A program made the translations under genes and the position numbers. The notes under the pieces are model-generated. The model did not search any database. It saw only the letters and a program-made list of their open reading frames with translations, and was not told where the DNA came from. A DNA stretch of 64,000 nt from Myxococcales bacterium (GTDB lineage Bacteria > Myxococcota_A > Polyangia > Polyangiales > GCA-016699535): the NCBI GenBank assembly GCA_016699535.1, contig CP064980.1:1434001-1498000 (forward strand), written 5' to 3'. This document shows positions 36,914 through 45,815 of the stretch, piece after piece (the first letter of the stretch is position 1; every line of letters starts with the position of its first letter).

Positions 36914-38635
36914 CTAACGCGAAACAACACTTCTACGAGCGGGCCCGAATTTAAACATCGGCCAGTCACTCAAAATGGCGCCATCTGGCAAATCCCAAGC
37001 GTAGACTTTGTCGGAAAAAGCCACCATCTCAAGATATCCGTCACCATCTAAGTCGCCCACAGCAGGGGTATTCAGCAGCAACGCTCCAGTAGTGTAGACA
37101 GGGCCATCGTTACTCGGTGATTTCGTCAACTGGCTACCATTTCCATCAATGATGTGAACAAACCAACCGCTTGAAACAACAATTTTCCATATCGGCGTCA
37201 CAATCATAGTCGGCGAGAACAAAACTTCGCGGAACATCGTAATTGCCAATATTGCCAGCTTCATCACGCGGAACCATGGGAAACCCACTCACAGCAATCC
37301 CATTGAGATGCCAAGCGTAGACTTTTCCATCCTGTGTACCCATCACTACATCGACTTGCCCATCTCCAGTGATATCTCCCAGAACCGGAGAGGCAGACGG
37401 CGCACCTGATGTGGGCTTTCCTCCAGTCCAACCCGAAAGCGTCATCCCGTGCTGATCTACTGCATTCACCAAAAAACCTAGGGTTGGATGGTCGGGACTT
37501 GCGATATTATAAAAGCTTCCGCTTCCAAAAAAGATCGAAGTTGAACTATTTTGCTGGAGCAATGCTGGAGAGGACTGAATGATCTCAAAATAGTAACGTG
37601 GAAACCCTGATAATCGAATACCATTGTCATCGACTCCATAGATAGATCCGCCACAATAACCAGCTGACCAGCCACCGGGCAACTGGTACGGACAAGACCA
37701 AGCTCCTCGCCACCTACCTCGAAGTTGCCTTCGTCAGTACCTATAAATACCTCAAGTTTTTGGTCACCATCGCTATCGGCCAGCGCCGGGGAGCTCCATA
37801 TCGAATCGGCGAGAAGATTCGTCAAACTTGGTATCTTATCCACATGTGCGCTAGCCGGCGGAAAACCGGAAACCATCACACCGTTGTGATGCCAAGCATA
37901 AATGCGCTTATCAAAACCACCGACGACAATTTCCATGTCCCCATCATTGTCGATGTCGCCCAATGCTGGTGTTCCATAAATCGGATCAGCGCACCCTGAA
38001 GGTGGAATGCCCTCATCTACAGCAAGCTTGGGCCAACCTGATTTCAACACCCCATTGTCCTCAAGTACAATCACTCCCCCGCGATGGCAGGTCGATGCTT
38101 CAGATTTGCCGACACCCACAACGATTTCAGCTTTTCCATCCTTATCAATATCAGCAGCCGCTGGAGACGATTCAATGGATTCGCTGCCCGCTGCCAGACC
38201 AAAGGCGGTCGCGGTGTCGTAGCTCCACAACAAACTCCCACTAGCATTCAATGCTACGATATGACCAGCATTGGTAGCGATCACCACTTCAAGTGTCCCG
38301 TTACCATCAAGGTCAACGATGAGTGGCGATGATGAGTTGCATGCATAGCTTGAAGGGTTTCCAGGACACGCCCTTAACCATGTGGTTGGTACGGTGTACG
38401 ACCATTTGGCATTGACGTTACCCAACGGAATCTGTGGCGTAACCGGACACATAAAAGGCTCAGAAGGCCACGGTGAGTTGTCGGCATCCAAAACATCCGA
38501 TGCCCCGTCGGTAGCCAAGTTATCCATTGCTCCATCACCTAGACTCGCGTCGTCCAACTTCCCAGAAATATTGCCCGAACCACAGGAATTGATGAGCAAC
38601 GAAAAAAATACAAATGCCGAGCATCTCATAATCAA
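36914..38635 (-). CDS. FG-GAP/VCBS beta-propeller lipoprotein, two frameshifts
   Basis: About 570 residues. The signal peptide ends in lipobox LINSC followed by GSGNIS. Repeats of the integrin-alpha type follow (DLDGNGTLEVVIATN, DIDKDGKAEIVVGVG, DIDNDGDMEIVVGGF, DSDGDQKLEVFIGTD, DITGDGQVDVVMGTQ, DLDGDGYLEMVAFS), each with a Ca-binding DxDxDG loop, making a propeller of seven or so blades. The frame breaks near 37688 (one base short; YQLPGGWSAGYCGGSIYG resumes) and at T4 37183-37186 (one base extra; correction gives ADMEIVVSSGW). Likely a cell-surface adhesion or scaffold protein. Confidence 0.78.
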
Positions 38636-38683
38636 ACAACCCTATCGTGGTACGGGGTTCTTCAGCAAATTATGAGATACCTT

Positions 38684-38807
38684 CTAAGGTTCGGGTATTT
38701 TTTCAGTTCGCAAGCTACGAACAATACCCCAACACATCAAAACGATAATGACACAAAACGGCAGTGCTGAAGTAATCGTTGCTGTCCGTAACGCTTGGAG
38801 GCCACAC
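38684..38807 (-). pseudogene. Sodium/solute symporter, C-terminal remnant
   Basis: After the IS91-like terminus the minus strand reads CGLQALRTATITSALPFCVI then WGIVRSLRTEKIPEP and a stop: one TM helix and a basic tail. With the N-terminal piece at 39048-39219 it probably derives from one SSS-family transporter whose middle was lost. Confidence 0.5.
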
Positions 38808-39047
38808 GCATAAGGATTCCAAAGGTAGTTTTTGAGTTCGGGAACAGTGTTGGCATCCACAAATTCCTTAATTTTCATGTGGCCACTGCAAGATGGGCAC
38901 GCGCTCGCATCTATCTAGAACACAGTTGCCAGGAATTTGGCCCAGGGGTTTCTGCAGGGTCATCGCCCCACAAGTGGAGCTGCGCTCCGGGCTCTTCGTC
39001 CAGCGGACCTGGCACGACTTGACCGTGCTCTTTGGCATGAGCGGCCA
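38806..39047 (-). mobile_element. IS91-like 3' end fragment, copy B
   Basis: 242 bp nearly identical to 45166-45407. The minus strand contains the C-terminal zinc-like motif ACPSCSGHMKIKEFVDANT and then VPELKNYLWNPYA, ending at TTATGCGT, the shared boundary of copies B, C and (nearly) D. It splits a symporter gene. Confidence 0.75.
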
Positions 39048-39219
39048 TCATCCGAGGCCCCAAACGACGCCCCGCCACCAAAAAGTCATCGTTACCTTTA
39101 ACTTTTTTCGAGGCGTACCAGCCCATGCCAAGCATGGCCGCCATGTAGAACAAGACAATAGCAATAACGATAAACGACGGGCTCAGAACACCCTTCAAGA
39201 ATGCAGACTGCATACTCAA
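39048..39219 (-). pseudogene. Sodium/solute symporter (SSS), N-terminal remnant
   Basis: From ATG 39219: a first TM helix (SPSFIVIAIVLFYMAAMLGM) then GWYASKKVKGNDDFLVAGRR, the conserved SSS-family opening. It runs straight into the IS91-like fragment, so about 400 residues of the transporter are missing. Confidence 0.7.
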
Positions 39220-39553
39220 TTATGCGCTCGATTTCTACTGGCATAATTATTCACGAGACATGCCATGGATGTCTATTCGTCATCATAAAAATGCCAGAGT
39301 TGGCATGTTCGGCCCTCCGCGTTCCATCGCATTTTTACACCCACATCGGCTTCTGAGAGGTGCTCATGCATGCGAAAAAGTGGGTGACCACTAGCTGCGC
39401 ATCGCGGAGTACAGCAAAGCGTAAGCCACACAAAGTTGAAATCGATATTCACTATCTTACCGTTTTGTTCACTGGGCTTCAAAATGAGGCCTCCGCACCG
39501 CCACAATGCTAGACTCAATCAATAACAGCCCTTCTAGACTCATAGTGATTGCA
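39220..39553. other. Spacer, nothing firm
   Basis: A minus-strand frame at 39273-39518 ends in plausible sequence (HEHLSEADVGVKMRWNAEGR) but has no recognised domain or RBS. No RNA or repeat was recognised. Confidence 0.3.
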
Positions 39554-41734
39554 ATGAAAACTTCGCTACTTCGTTTAGTCATTGGTATTAGCTTTTTGAC
39601 TATCAGCATAAACTGCGGCCGAATCGGCTTCGATGCTGTGGCGCAAGACGCCGGAGTTGACAGCTCGGGTTCCGATAGCAATAGCCCTGCAAGTTGCTCT
39701 GACAACCTAAAAAATGCCGCGGAAACCGATATCGACTGCGGTGGTGGAAGCTGTGCAGCTTGCAATGTTGATCAGCAATGCGTTCTAAACAGTGACTGTC
39801 TAACTCAAGTATGCAGTGCAAACCGTTGTGTAGCAGTTAGCGCAACCTGTTCTGATGGGGTGCTCAATCAAGACGAGAGTGATGTCGACTGTGGTGGAAG
39901 CTGTGGACCCAACTGCAGCGATGGACAGGACTGCTCTCAAGCAACGGATTGCGTATCACTTGTGTGCTCGGGGCAGGCGTGCCAGGCGGCAACCTGTTCT
40001 GATGGGGTGCTCAATCAAGACGAGAGTGATGTCGACTGTGGTGGAAGCTGTGGACCCAATTGCAGCGATGGACAGGACTGCTCTCAAGCAACGGATTGCG
40101 TATCACTCGTGTGCTCGGGGCAGGCGTGCCAGGCGGCAACCTGTTCTGATGGGGTGCTCAATCAAGACGAGAGTGATGTCGACTGTGGTGGAAGCTGTGG
40201 ACCCAATTGCGTATTTGGTAGTGGTTGTCTTTCAAACGGCGATTGCATTTCTAACGTCTGTACGATCAACATCTGCCAAGCCTTAACCTTTTACTTGGAT
40301 TCTGATGGCGATGGTTATGGTGACCTCAGTAATCCAACTCAAGCCGACACCCTGCCGGCAGGCTATGCCAACAATAGTAGCGATTGCAATGATGGCGACA
40401 ACGGTATCCATCCAGGCGCAGCAGAACTGTGCGATGGAAGTGATAACGATTGCAATGTCGGCACCCTTGACGGCTCGGATCAATGTGCTGCAAATGAAAG
40501 CTGCGATGGCAGCAACTGTATTGCCCTTGCCGCAGATTGGGTGCGTGGCCTCAATGTCGATAACCAAGATATTCCAGCCGATGTTACTGAGCTTGCCGAT
40601 GGAACTCTTGTTACGATTGGAACACTCGACTCGACGGAACCCTATCTTGCTCTTTGGGCACTTAATAGTGCCGGTAATGAGATGTGGAAAATGCAGTATG
40701 ATACTGCGTTAACCGATCAGGGGAAAAGCATTTCTCCTGATAGTACTGGTGGATTCGCAGTGGCCGGACAGTCGCTTGTTGTTAGCGGATCGGACATGGA
40801 CATTTATGTGGCCAAAGTCGATAACTCCCGTAATACCTTGTGGGCCAATTACTACGGGAGTGTTGCCTATGAAACCGAGCCGGAAGTCTTTCAAATGTCC
40901 ACGGGTAATATTATTATAGCTTTTAGGACCACTTCATATGGTGCAGGCGTGTCATGGGATTCGATTGTTGCCGCACTTGATAGCTCAGGCAATGTGCTAT
41001 GGACAGTACAAATAGGAACTCCTGGTCGAGAAACAATTTACGGATTGACTGAGATCAGTACGGGCGACGTGATCATTGTTGGTTCTACAGACGGAGTAGG
41101 CGCAGGAGGACTTGATATTTTGCTTGCCTCGCTGAATCCAACTGGAGCGGTTAACTGGATCGAACTGATCGGAGATACGAGTTCTGATGTAGGTTATAAT
41201 ATTGATGCCCTGCCAGGGGGTGGATTTATCATTGGAGGAATGGTCACATTTGGGGCAAGCCGCTATTTTGTTGCCAGTGTTGATAGTTCCGGGGCATTCA
41301 CTTGGTCCAAGCACTACACGACAGCTATTATTAACGATATTGTTATTCGTGACGATGGCAATATCAGCACTTTTGGCTATACGACGAGTGCTGCCCACGT
41401 CCTTACCGTTGACTCCGCGGGCACTCCCTTGTGGTATCGGCGTTTGTCACAGGGTTTTGCCAACTCGATTTTGGGAGCGTTGACAGACACCCAAGATGGC
41501 GCGTTGGTCGCAAGCCTTTGGGGTACAGGTCGAGACTTTACACTATGGAAGCAAATTGATTCGGGCGCTACTGTATGCGGGACATCGACCACTACAATAA
41601 CCGAAACCGTAATTTCACCAACGCCCGTTGACGCTTCTGCTCTTGTAAGTATTTCAAGTCCATTGCTCGAGACCAATCCTACCACCGGTTTAGTAAACAC
41701 TTCCCTTGGAACCTACTCAGCAACCTGCAACTAG
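39554..41734 (+). CDS. Cys-repeat lipoprotein with MopE motif and SBBP-like propeller
   Basis: Start at ATG 39554 (726 residues). The signal peptide has lipobox SINC followed by GRIGFDAV, the same mature N-terminus as the RCC1 lipoprotein at 42197. Next come 8-Cys repeats (core QDESDVDCGGSCGPNC), three of them almost identical, then a MopE-type segment (DSDGDGYGD, SSDCNDGDNGIHPGAAELCD, GSDNDCN). From about residue 330 there is a repeat propeller with the SBBP pattern (LWALNSAGNEMWKMQYD, GGFAVAGQSL, NVLWTVQIGT, GGFIIGG). All features are extracytoplasmic. Function unknown; the layout suggests a stalk plus beta-propeller head. Confidence 0.85.
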   Translation: MKTSLLRLVIGISFLTISINCGRIGFDAVAQDAGVDSSGSDSNSPASCSDNLKNAAETDIDCGGGSCAACNVDQQCVLNSDCLTQVCSANRCVAVSATCSDGVLNQDESDVDCGGSCGPNCSDGQDCSQATDCVSLVCSGQACQAATCSDGVLNQDESDVDCGGSCGPNCSDGQDCSQATDCVSLVCSGQACQAATCSDGVLNQDESDVDCGGSCGPNCVFGSGCLSNGDCISNVCTINICQALTFYLDSDGDGYGDLSNPTQADTLPAGYANNSSDCNDGDNGIHPGAAELCDGSDNDCNVGTLDGSDQCAANESCDGSNCIALAADWVRGLNVDNQDIPADVTELADGTLVTIGTLDSTEPYLALWALNSAGNEMWKMQYDTALTDQGKSISPDSTGGFAVAGQSLVVSGSDMDIYVAKVDNSRNTLWANYYGSVAYETEPEVFQMSTGNIIIAFRTTSYGAGVSWDSIVAALDSSGNVLWTVQIGTPGRETIYGLTEISTGDVIIVGSTDGVGAGGLDILLASLNPTGAVNWIELIGDTSSDVGYNIDALPGGGFIIGGMVTFGASRYFVASVDSSGAFTWSKHYTTAIINDIVIRDDGNISTFGYTTSAAHVLTVDSAGTPLWYRRLSQGFANSILGALTDTQDGALVASLWGTGRDFTLWKQIDSGATVCGTSTTTITETVISPTPVDASALVSISSPLLETNPTTGLVNTSLGTYSATCN
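39842..40213 (+). repeat. 147-bp tandem repeat inside the Cys-rich lipoprotein
   Basis: Units start at 39842, 39989 and 40136, exactly 147 bp apart; the third is partial. Copies differ at very few positions (for example aactgc/aattgc and cttgtg/ctcgtg), so duplication is recent. The unit keeps the frame (49 residues). Confidence 0.93.
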
Positions 41735-42196
41735 TGCACTAATCGCAAACCAACGATTATGGATTGACTCGCGGCAAAGACACACCCGTTATGGCATGTT
41801 AGCAGAATCGGACCAACAACGTTGGTCCCGACTCAACATGTCTAAATAGAGTGAGTGATGGCGATGCATAAGGATTCCAAAGGTAGTTTTTGAGTTCGGG
41901 AGCTGCAAGGCGTTTTTACTACGATAGCAACTAGTCGCTACATCCACAGGTAATGGGCTTCAATCTCGCACGCAGATTGAGAGGATACCGTTAGCGGCCG
42001 ACCCACTCTGAATCCCGTTTGCTTCAACGCTTGTTCTTACGGAAAGCGGCTGAATTTAACCGTCAGACTCTCAAAGCTGCCTTTCATTTCAACAATCTCG
42101 TGTAGGGAAAAAGACACCACGATGTTGTAAGCCTCACATCAATTAGTCCTCCTTTTCACTTTGACTATAGTGTTTTTTTCTGTCACAGTTGTAATT
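41735..42196. other. Spacer between two Cys-repeat lipoprotein genes
   Basis: It contains the perfect hairpin GGACCAAC-aac-GTTGGTCC (41810-41828), which may end transcription of the upstream gene although no T-run follows, and the 36-bp IS91-like terminus at 41866-41901. The rest has no recognised content. Confidence 0.6.
41866..41901 (-). mobile_element. IS91-like terminus, copy D (36 bp)
   Basis: Identical to the terminal 36 bp of copies B and C (gcataaggattccaaaggta and on through gagttcggga). It is the smallest fragment and ends abruptly. It sits 132 bases after the stop of the lipoprotein gene. Confidence 0.65.
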
Positions 42197-45049
42197 ATGA
42201 TAAAAACTACCATCTCCATTCTGACGTTTCTTTTGATGGCAACTCTCCTTTCAGCATGCGGTCGTATCGGTTTCGACGCTGTAGACACTCAAAGTCTTCA
42301 AGTTGATTCCGATAACGATTCCGTCTTGGACAGTGCAGAGCTTGCGGAAGACACCGATGGAGACGGTATCCTGAACTTCTTGGACAATGATGACGATGGC
42401 GACCGAATCTTAACCGCTATCGAAATCATTCAAGAGCAGGATAATGCTGATGGTGATGAAGATGGTAGACCTGCTTATCTTGACACTGATTCTGACGGCG
42501 ATGGTTTGCTTGATATTGACGAAGGTCAAAGTGATCTCGATGCTGACGGAATCCCAAACTATCTCGATGTCGACTCCGATGGTGACCAAATCAGTGATTC
42601 CATCGATGCCGATACTTATTGTAGCGATGGAATACGCAATTTTAACGAAAGTGATGTCGATTGCGGTGGTTTGGCATGTCTACCGTGCAGTGAAGGATCC
42701 TACTGCCTGTTTCCATTCGATTGCAGTTCTGGGATCTGCACCGGAAATACTTGCACTACATCCAATTGCTCCGATGGCCTAATAAACCAAGATGAGACCG
42801 ATATCGATTGCGGTGGCTCAACCTGCCCGGCGTGTACGGATGGGGCTACTTGCGACTCGGGTTCCGATTGCAGTTCTGGGACATGCACCGGAAATATTTG
42901 CACTACATCAAACTGCTCCGATGGTTTAATGAACCAAGACGAAACAGATGTAGACTGCGGCGGAAGTAGCTGCAGTGCATGCTCCGATGGTCTGAGCTGT
43001 ACAGTAGCAGGGGACTGCACATCGGGAGTATGCACGGGAAACATCTGTCAAGCAGCAACATGCTCAGATAGCACTTGGAACCAAGACGAGACGGATGTGG
43101 ACTGTGGGGGCTCGACGTGTAGCACTTGTGCGGATGGTCTGAGTTGCACCGCTGGTGGCGATTGCGGCTCTGGAGTGTGCACAGGCAACGTCTGCCAAGT
43201 GCCAACCTGTACCGATACAGTGCAAAACTTTGATGAAACAGACGTGGACTGCGGCGGATCGACCTGCAGCGCATGCGCCGATGGTCTAAGTTGCGCAGCT
43301 GGTAGCGATTGCATTTCAAGTGTATGCACAGGCAACATCTGCCAAGCGGCAACCTGTAGCGATAGCGTCAATAATCAAGACGAAACCGATGTGGACTGCG
43401 GCGGAAGCAGCTGCTCAGTGTGCACCGCAGGGCAAGGCTGCTCGGCTGGCAGCGATTGTGATTCAGGGGTTTGCAGCGGAAGCATTTGCCAAGCGCCCAC
43501 GTGCAGTGACAGCGTGCAAAATTTTGATGAGACGGATATCGATTGTGGCGGAACGATATGCGGCGCTTGCACAACGGGCCAAAGCTGCGGGGTTGGCGGT
43601 GACTGTGACTCTTCTGTGTGCACAGGCAACGTGTGTCAAGCAGCGACTTGCTCCGATGGTTTTTGGAACCAGGACGAAACGACGACTGATTGTGGCGGAA
43701 GCATTTGCTCGCCCTGTCCTCCGGGAGGTGGCTGCTCGGCTGGAAGCGATTGTGACTCCGGTGTGTGCACGGGCAACGTATGTCAAGCGCCGACTTGCTC
43801 CGATAGTGTGCAAAATCAAGATGAGACGGGTGTGGATTGCGGGGGATCTATATGTGGTAGTTGTTCCAGTGGAACTGTTGTCGAAGTTTCGGCGGGAGCT
43901 AGCCATGTATGTGCGATCACGAATTCGTCCGCTGTACGATGCTGGGGATATAACGGTAGTGCTCAACTTGGATACGGACATACCAACAACATTGGTGATG
44001 ATGAACCGGCATCTGCAGCCGGCGATGTCAGTGTTGGTGGCAACGTGATTCAAGTGAGCGCTGGTGGAGTGCACACTTGTGCTCTCCTTGATACTGGTAC
44101 AGTGCGTTGTTGGGGAGCAAACAGTTTTGGACAACTTGGTTATGGTAATACCACGATTATCGGTGATGATGAACTGCCCTCTAGCGCTGGCGATGTAAAT
44201 GTAGGCGGCACGGTGACGCAGATTGCTACTGGATACCAACATACCTGCGCATTGCTAAGCACCGGCACGGTGCGGTGCTGGGGGTTGAACGCATGGGGAC
44301 AACTTGGTTATGGTAATACCACGACTATCGGCGATGATGAATTGCCCTCTAGCGCTGGTGATGTAAATGTGGGCGGCACGGTAACGCAGATTTCTTGTGG
44401 TCGCTACCACACCTGCGCTCTCCTTGACACAGGAGCGGTACGTTGTTGGGGAGGAAATAATCATGGACAACTCGGTTATGGGAACACCAATACCATTGGC
44501 GACAATGAAACACCGGCTTCAGCTGGCGATGTTTCCGTAGGGGGAACGGTAACGCAAGTCAAGGCTTCGGAGACATTGTCTTGCGCGTTACTCGATATAG
44601 GAACGGTGCGGTGCTGGGGCTGGGGATTTACTGGTCAGCTCGGTTATGGCAACACCAATAGCATTGGCGACAATGAAACACCGGCATCAGCAGGCGATGT
44701 TTCTGTTGGAGGAACAGTTAGCAGCATCGATGTAGGTTCAGGTCATGTTTGTGCGCTTCTCGATACAGGCACAGTACGTTGCTGGGGGACTTCCGCAGAC
44801 GCACAACTTGGCTATGGAAACAAGTTGGCCATCGGTGACAATGAACTACCCTCTAGCGCTGGTGATGTCACTATCGGTGGAACGGCAACCCAAGTAGTCG
44901 CTGGCTACATATTCAGCTGTGCATTGCTTGATACGGGAGCCTTACGTTGTTGGGGCTATGGAGGATACGGAACACTTGGTTATGGCAACATAAACATGGT
45001 TGGCGATAACGAAACGCCAGCATCCGTAGGCGATGTACCTCTTTTCTAA
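42197..45049 (+). CDS. Cys-repeat/RCC1 seven-blade propeller lipoprotein (copy B, intact)
   Basis: Start at ATG 42197 (950 residues). Lipobox LSAC followed by GRIGFDAV. Ca-binding DxDGDG repeats occupy about 30-125. Eight full and one partial units of a 48-residue, 8-Cys repeat follow (core DETDVDCGGSSCSAC, spacer GVCTGNICQAAT). Then come seven RCC1-type blades (ALLDTGTVRCWG, QLGYGNTNNIGDDE, SAGDVNVGG), most with a Cys pair that can bridge within the blade. Expected at the outer membrane or cell surface. The same architecture is found in the broken gene at 7624-10031, which has fewer stalk units. No catalytic motif; possible roles are adhesion or scaffold. Confidence 0.88.
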   Translation: MIKTTISILTFLLMATLLSACGRIGFDAVDTQSLQVDSDNDSVLDSAELAEDTDGDGILNFLDNDDDGDRILTAIEIIQEQDNADGDEDGRPAYLDTDSDGDGLLDIDEGQSDLDADGIPNYLDVDSDGDQISDSIDADTYCSDGIRNFNESDVDCGGLACLPCSEGSYCLFPFDCSSGICTGNTCTTSNCSDGLINQDETDIDCGGSTCPACTDGATCDSGSDCSSGTCTGNICTTSNCSDGLMNQDETDVDCGGSSCSACSDGLSCTVAGDCTSGVCTGNICQAATCSDSTWNQDETDVDCGGSTCSTCADGLSCTAGGDCGSGVCTGNVCQVPTCTDTVQNFDETDVDCGGSTCSACADGLSCAAGSDCISSVCTGNICQAATCSDSVNNQDETDVDCGGSSCSVCTAGQGCSAGSDCDSGVCSGSICQAPTCSDSVQNFDETDIDCGGTICGACTTGQSCGVGGDCDSSVCTGNVCQAATCSDGFWNQDETTTDCGGSICSPCPPGGGCSAGSDCDSGVCTGNVCQAPTCSDSVQNQDETGVDCGGSICGSCSSGTVVEVSAGASHVCAITNSSAVRCWGYNGSAQLGYGHTNNIGDDEPASAAGDVSVGGNVIQVSAGGVHTCALLDTGTVRCWGANSFGQLGYGNTTIIGDDELPSSAGDVNVGGTVTQIATGYQHTCALLSTGTVRCWGLNAWGQLGYGNTTTIGDDELPSSAGDVNVGGTVTQISCGRYHTCALLDTGAVRCWGGNNHGQLGYGNTNTIGDNETPASAGDVSVGGTVTQVKASETLSCALLDIGTVRCWGWGFTGQLGYGNTNSIGDNETPASAGDVSVGGTVSSIDVGSGHVCALLDTGTVRCWGTSADAQLGYGNKLAIGDNELPSSAGDVTIGGTATQVVAGYIFSCALLDTGALRCWGYGGYGTLGYGNINMVGDNETPASVGDVPLF

Positions 45050-45165
45050 GAAAGCCATTCTTGGTTTCAGGGGTGCCATTGGCGTCGTCCGTTGATCGAC
45101 GGTGGCGAAGTGACGAAGGTGAAGTAGAGACCGCCCCTAATGTAGGCGGAAAACGCACCCCTGTG

Positions 45166-45650
45166 ACGCATAAGGATTCCAAAGGTAGTTTTTGAGTTCG
45201 GGAACAGTGTTGGCATCCACAAATTCCTTAATTTTCATGTGGCCACTGCAAGATGGGCACGCGCTCGCATCTATCTAGAACACAGTTGCCAGGAATTTGG
45301 CCCAGGGGTTTCTGCAGGGTCATCGCCCCACAAGTGGAGCTGCGCTCCGGGCTCTTCGTCCAGCAGACCTGGCACGACTTGACCGTGCTCTTTGGCATGA
45401 GCGGCCAGCACGCCGTGGTAGCGCAAAAGATGAGACCGCGGCGGCGGCACCAAGGCGCAGAGGCTGGTTGTCAAATCAAGCGGCTCAAACACCACCGCTT
45501 CGGTCCCGTCCGCCTATTGTCGCTTGAGTATATAGATGAGCTTGCCATAGCGATAGCGACGCAGGTGTTTGGTGGCCACAGGCGGCCTGGACAAGTAGGG
45601 GCACAATCGGGTGCGAGCACGCTTGTCTTGGGCATCGATGCGGCTGTCGG
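45166..45650 (-). mobile_element. IS91-like transposase fragment, copy C (longest)
   Basis: 485 bp on the minus strand joining the parts seen separately in copies A and B: RYRYGKLIYILKRQ, a stop in place of Trp, ADGTEAVVFEPLDL, LCALVPPPRSHLLRYHGVLA, then a frame change, the CPSCSGHMKI motif and the terminus TTATGCGT. The 5' two-thirds, including the Y2 catalytic part, is absent. The terminus lies 116 bases after the RCC1 lipoprotein stop. Confidence 0.8.
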
Positions 45651-45815
45651 CAAACACGGAAAACCCAGCCACTTCGATACGTGGTGTTGAGGAAATACCC
45701 AGCGGTACTGGCGCCATCTCCGCACCCAGTTGCCATCATCGACTGCATATCAAACAAAGTATTCTCGCCGAGAAATCAACTCGACTATTGGCTTCCGAGT
45801 GCTAAGGTAACTTAT

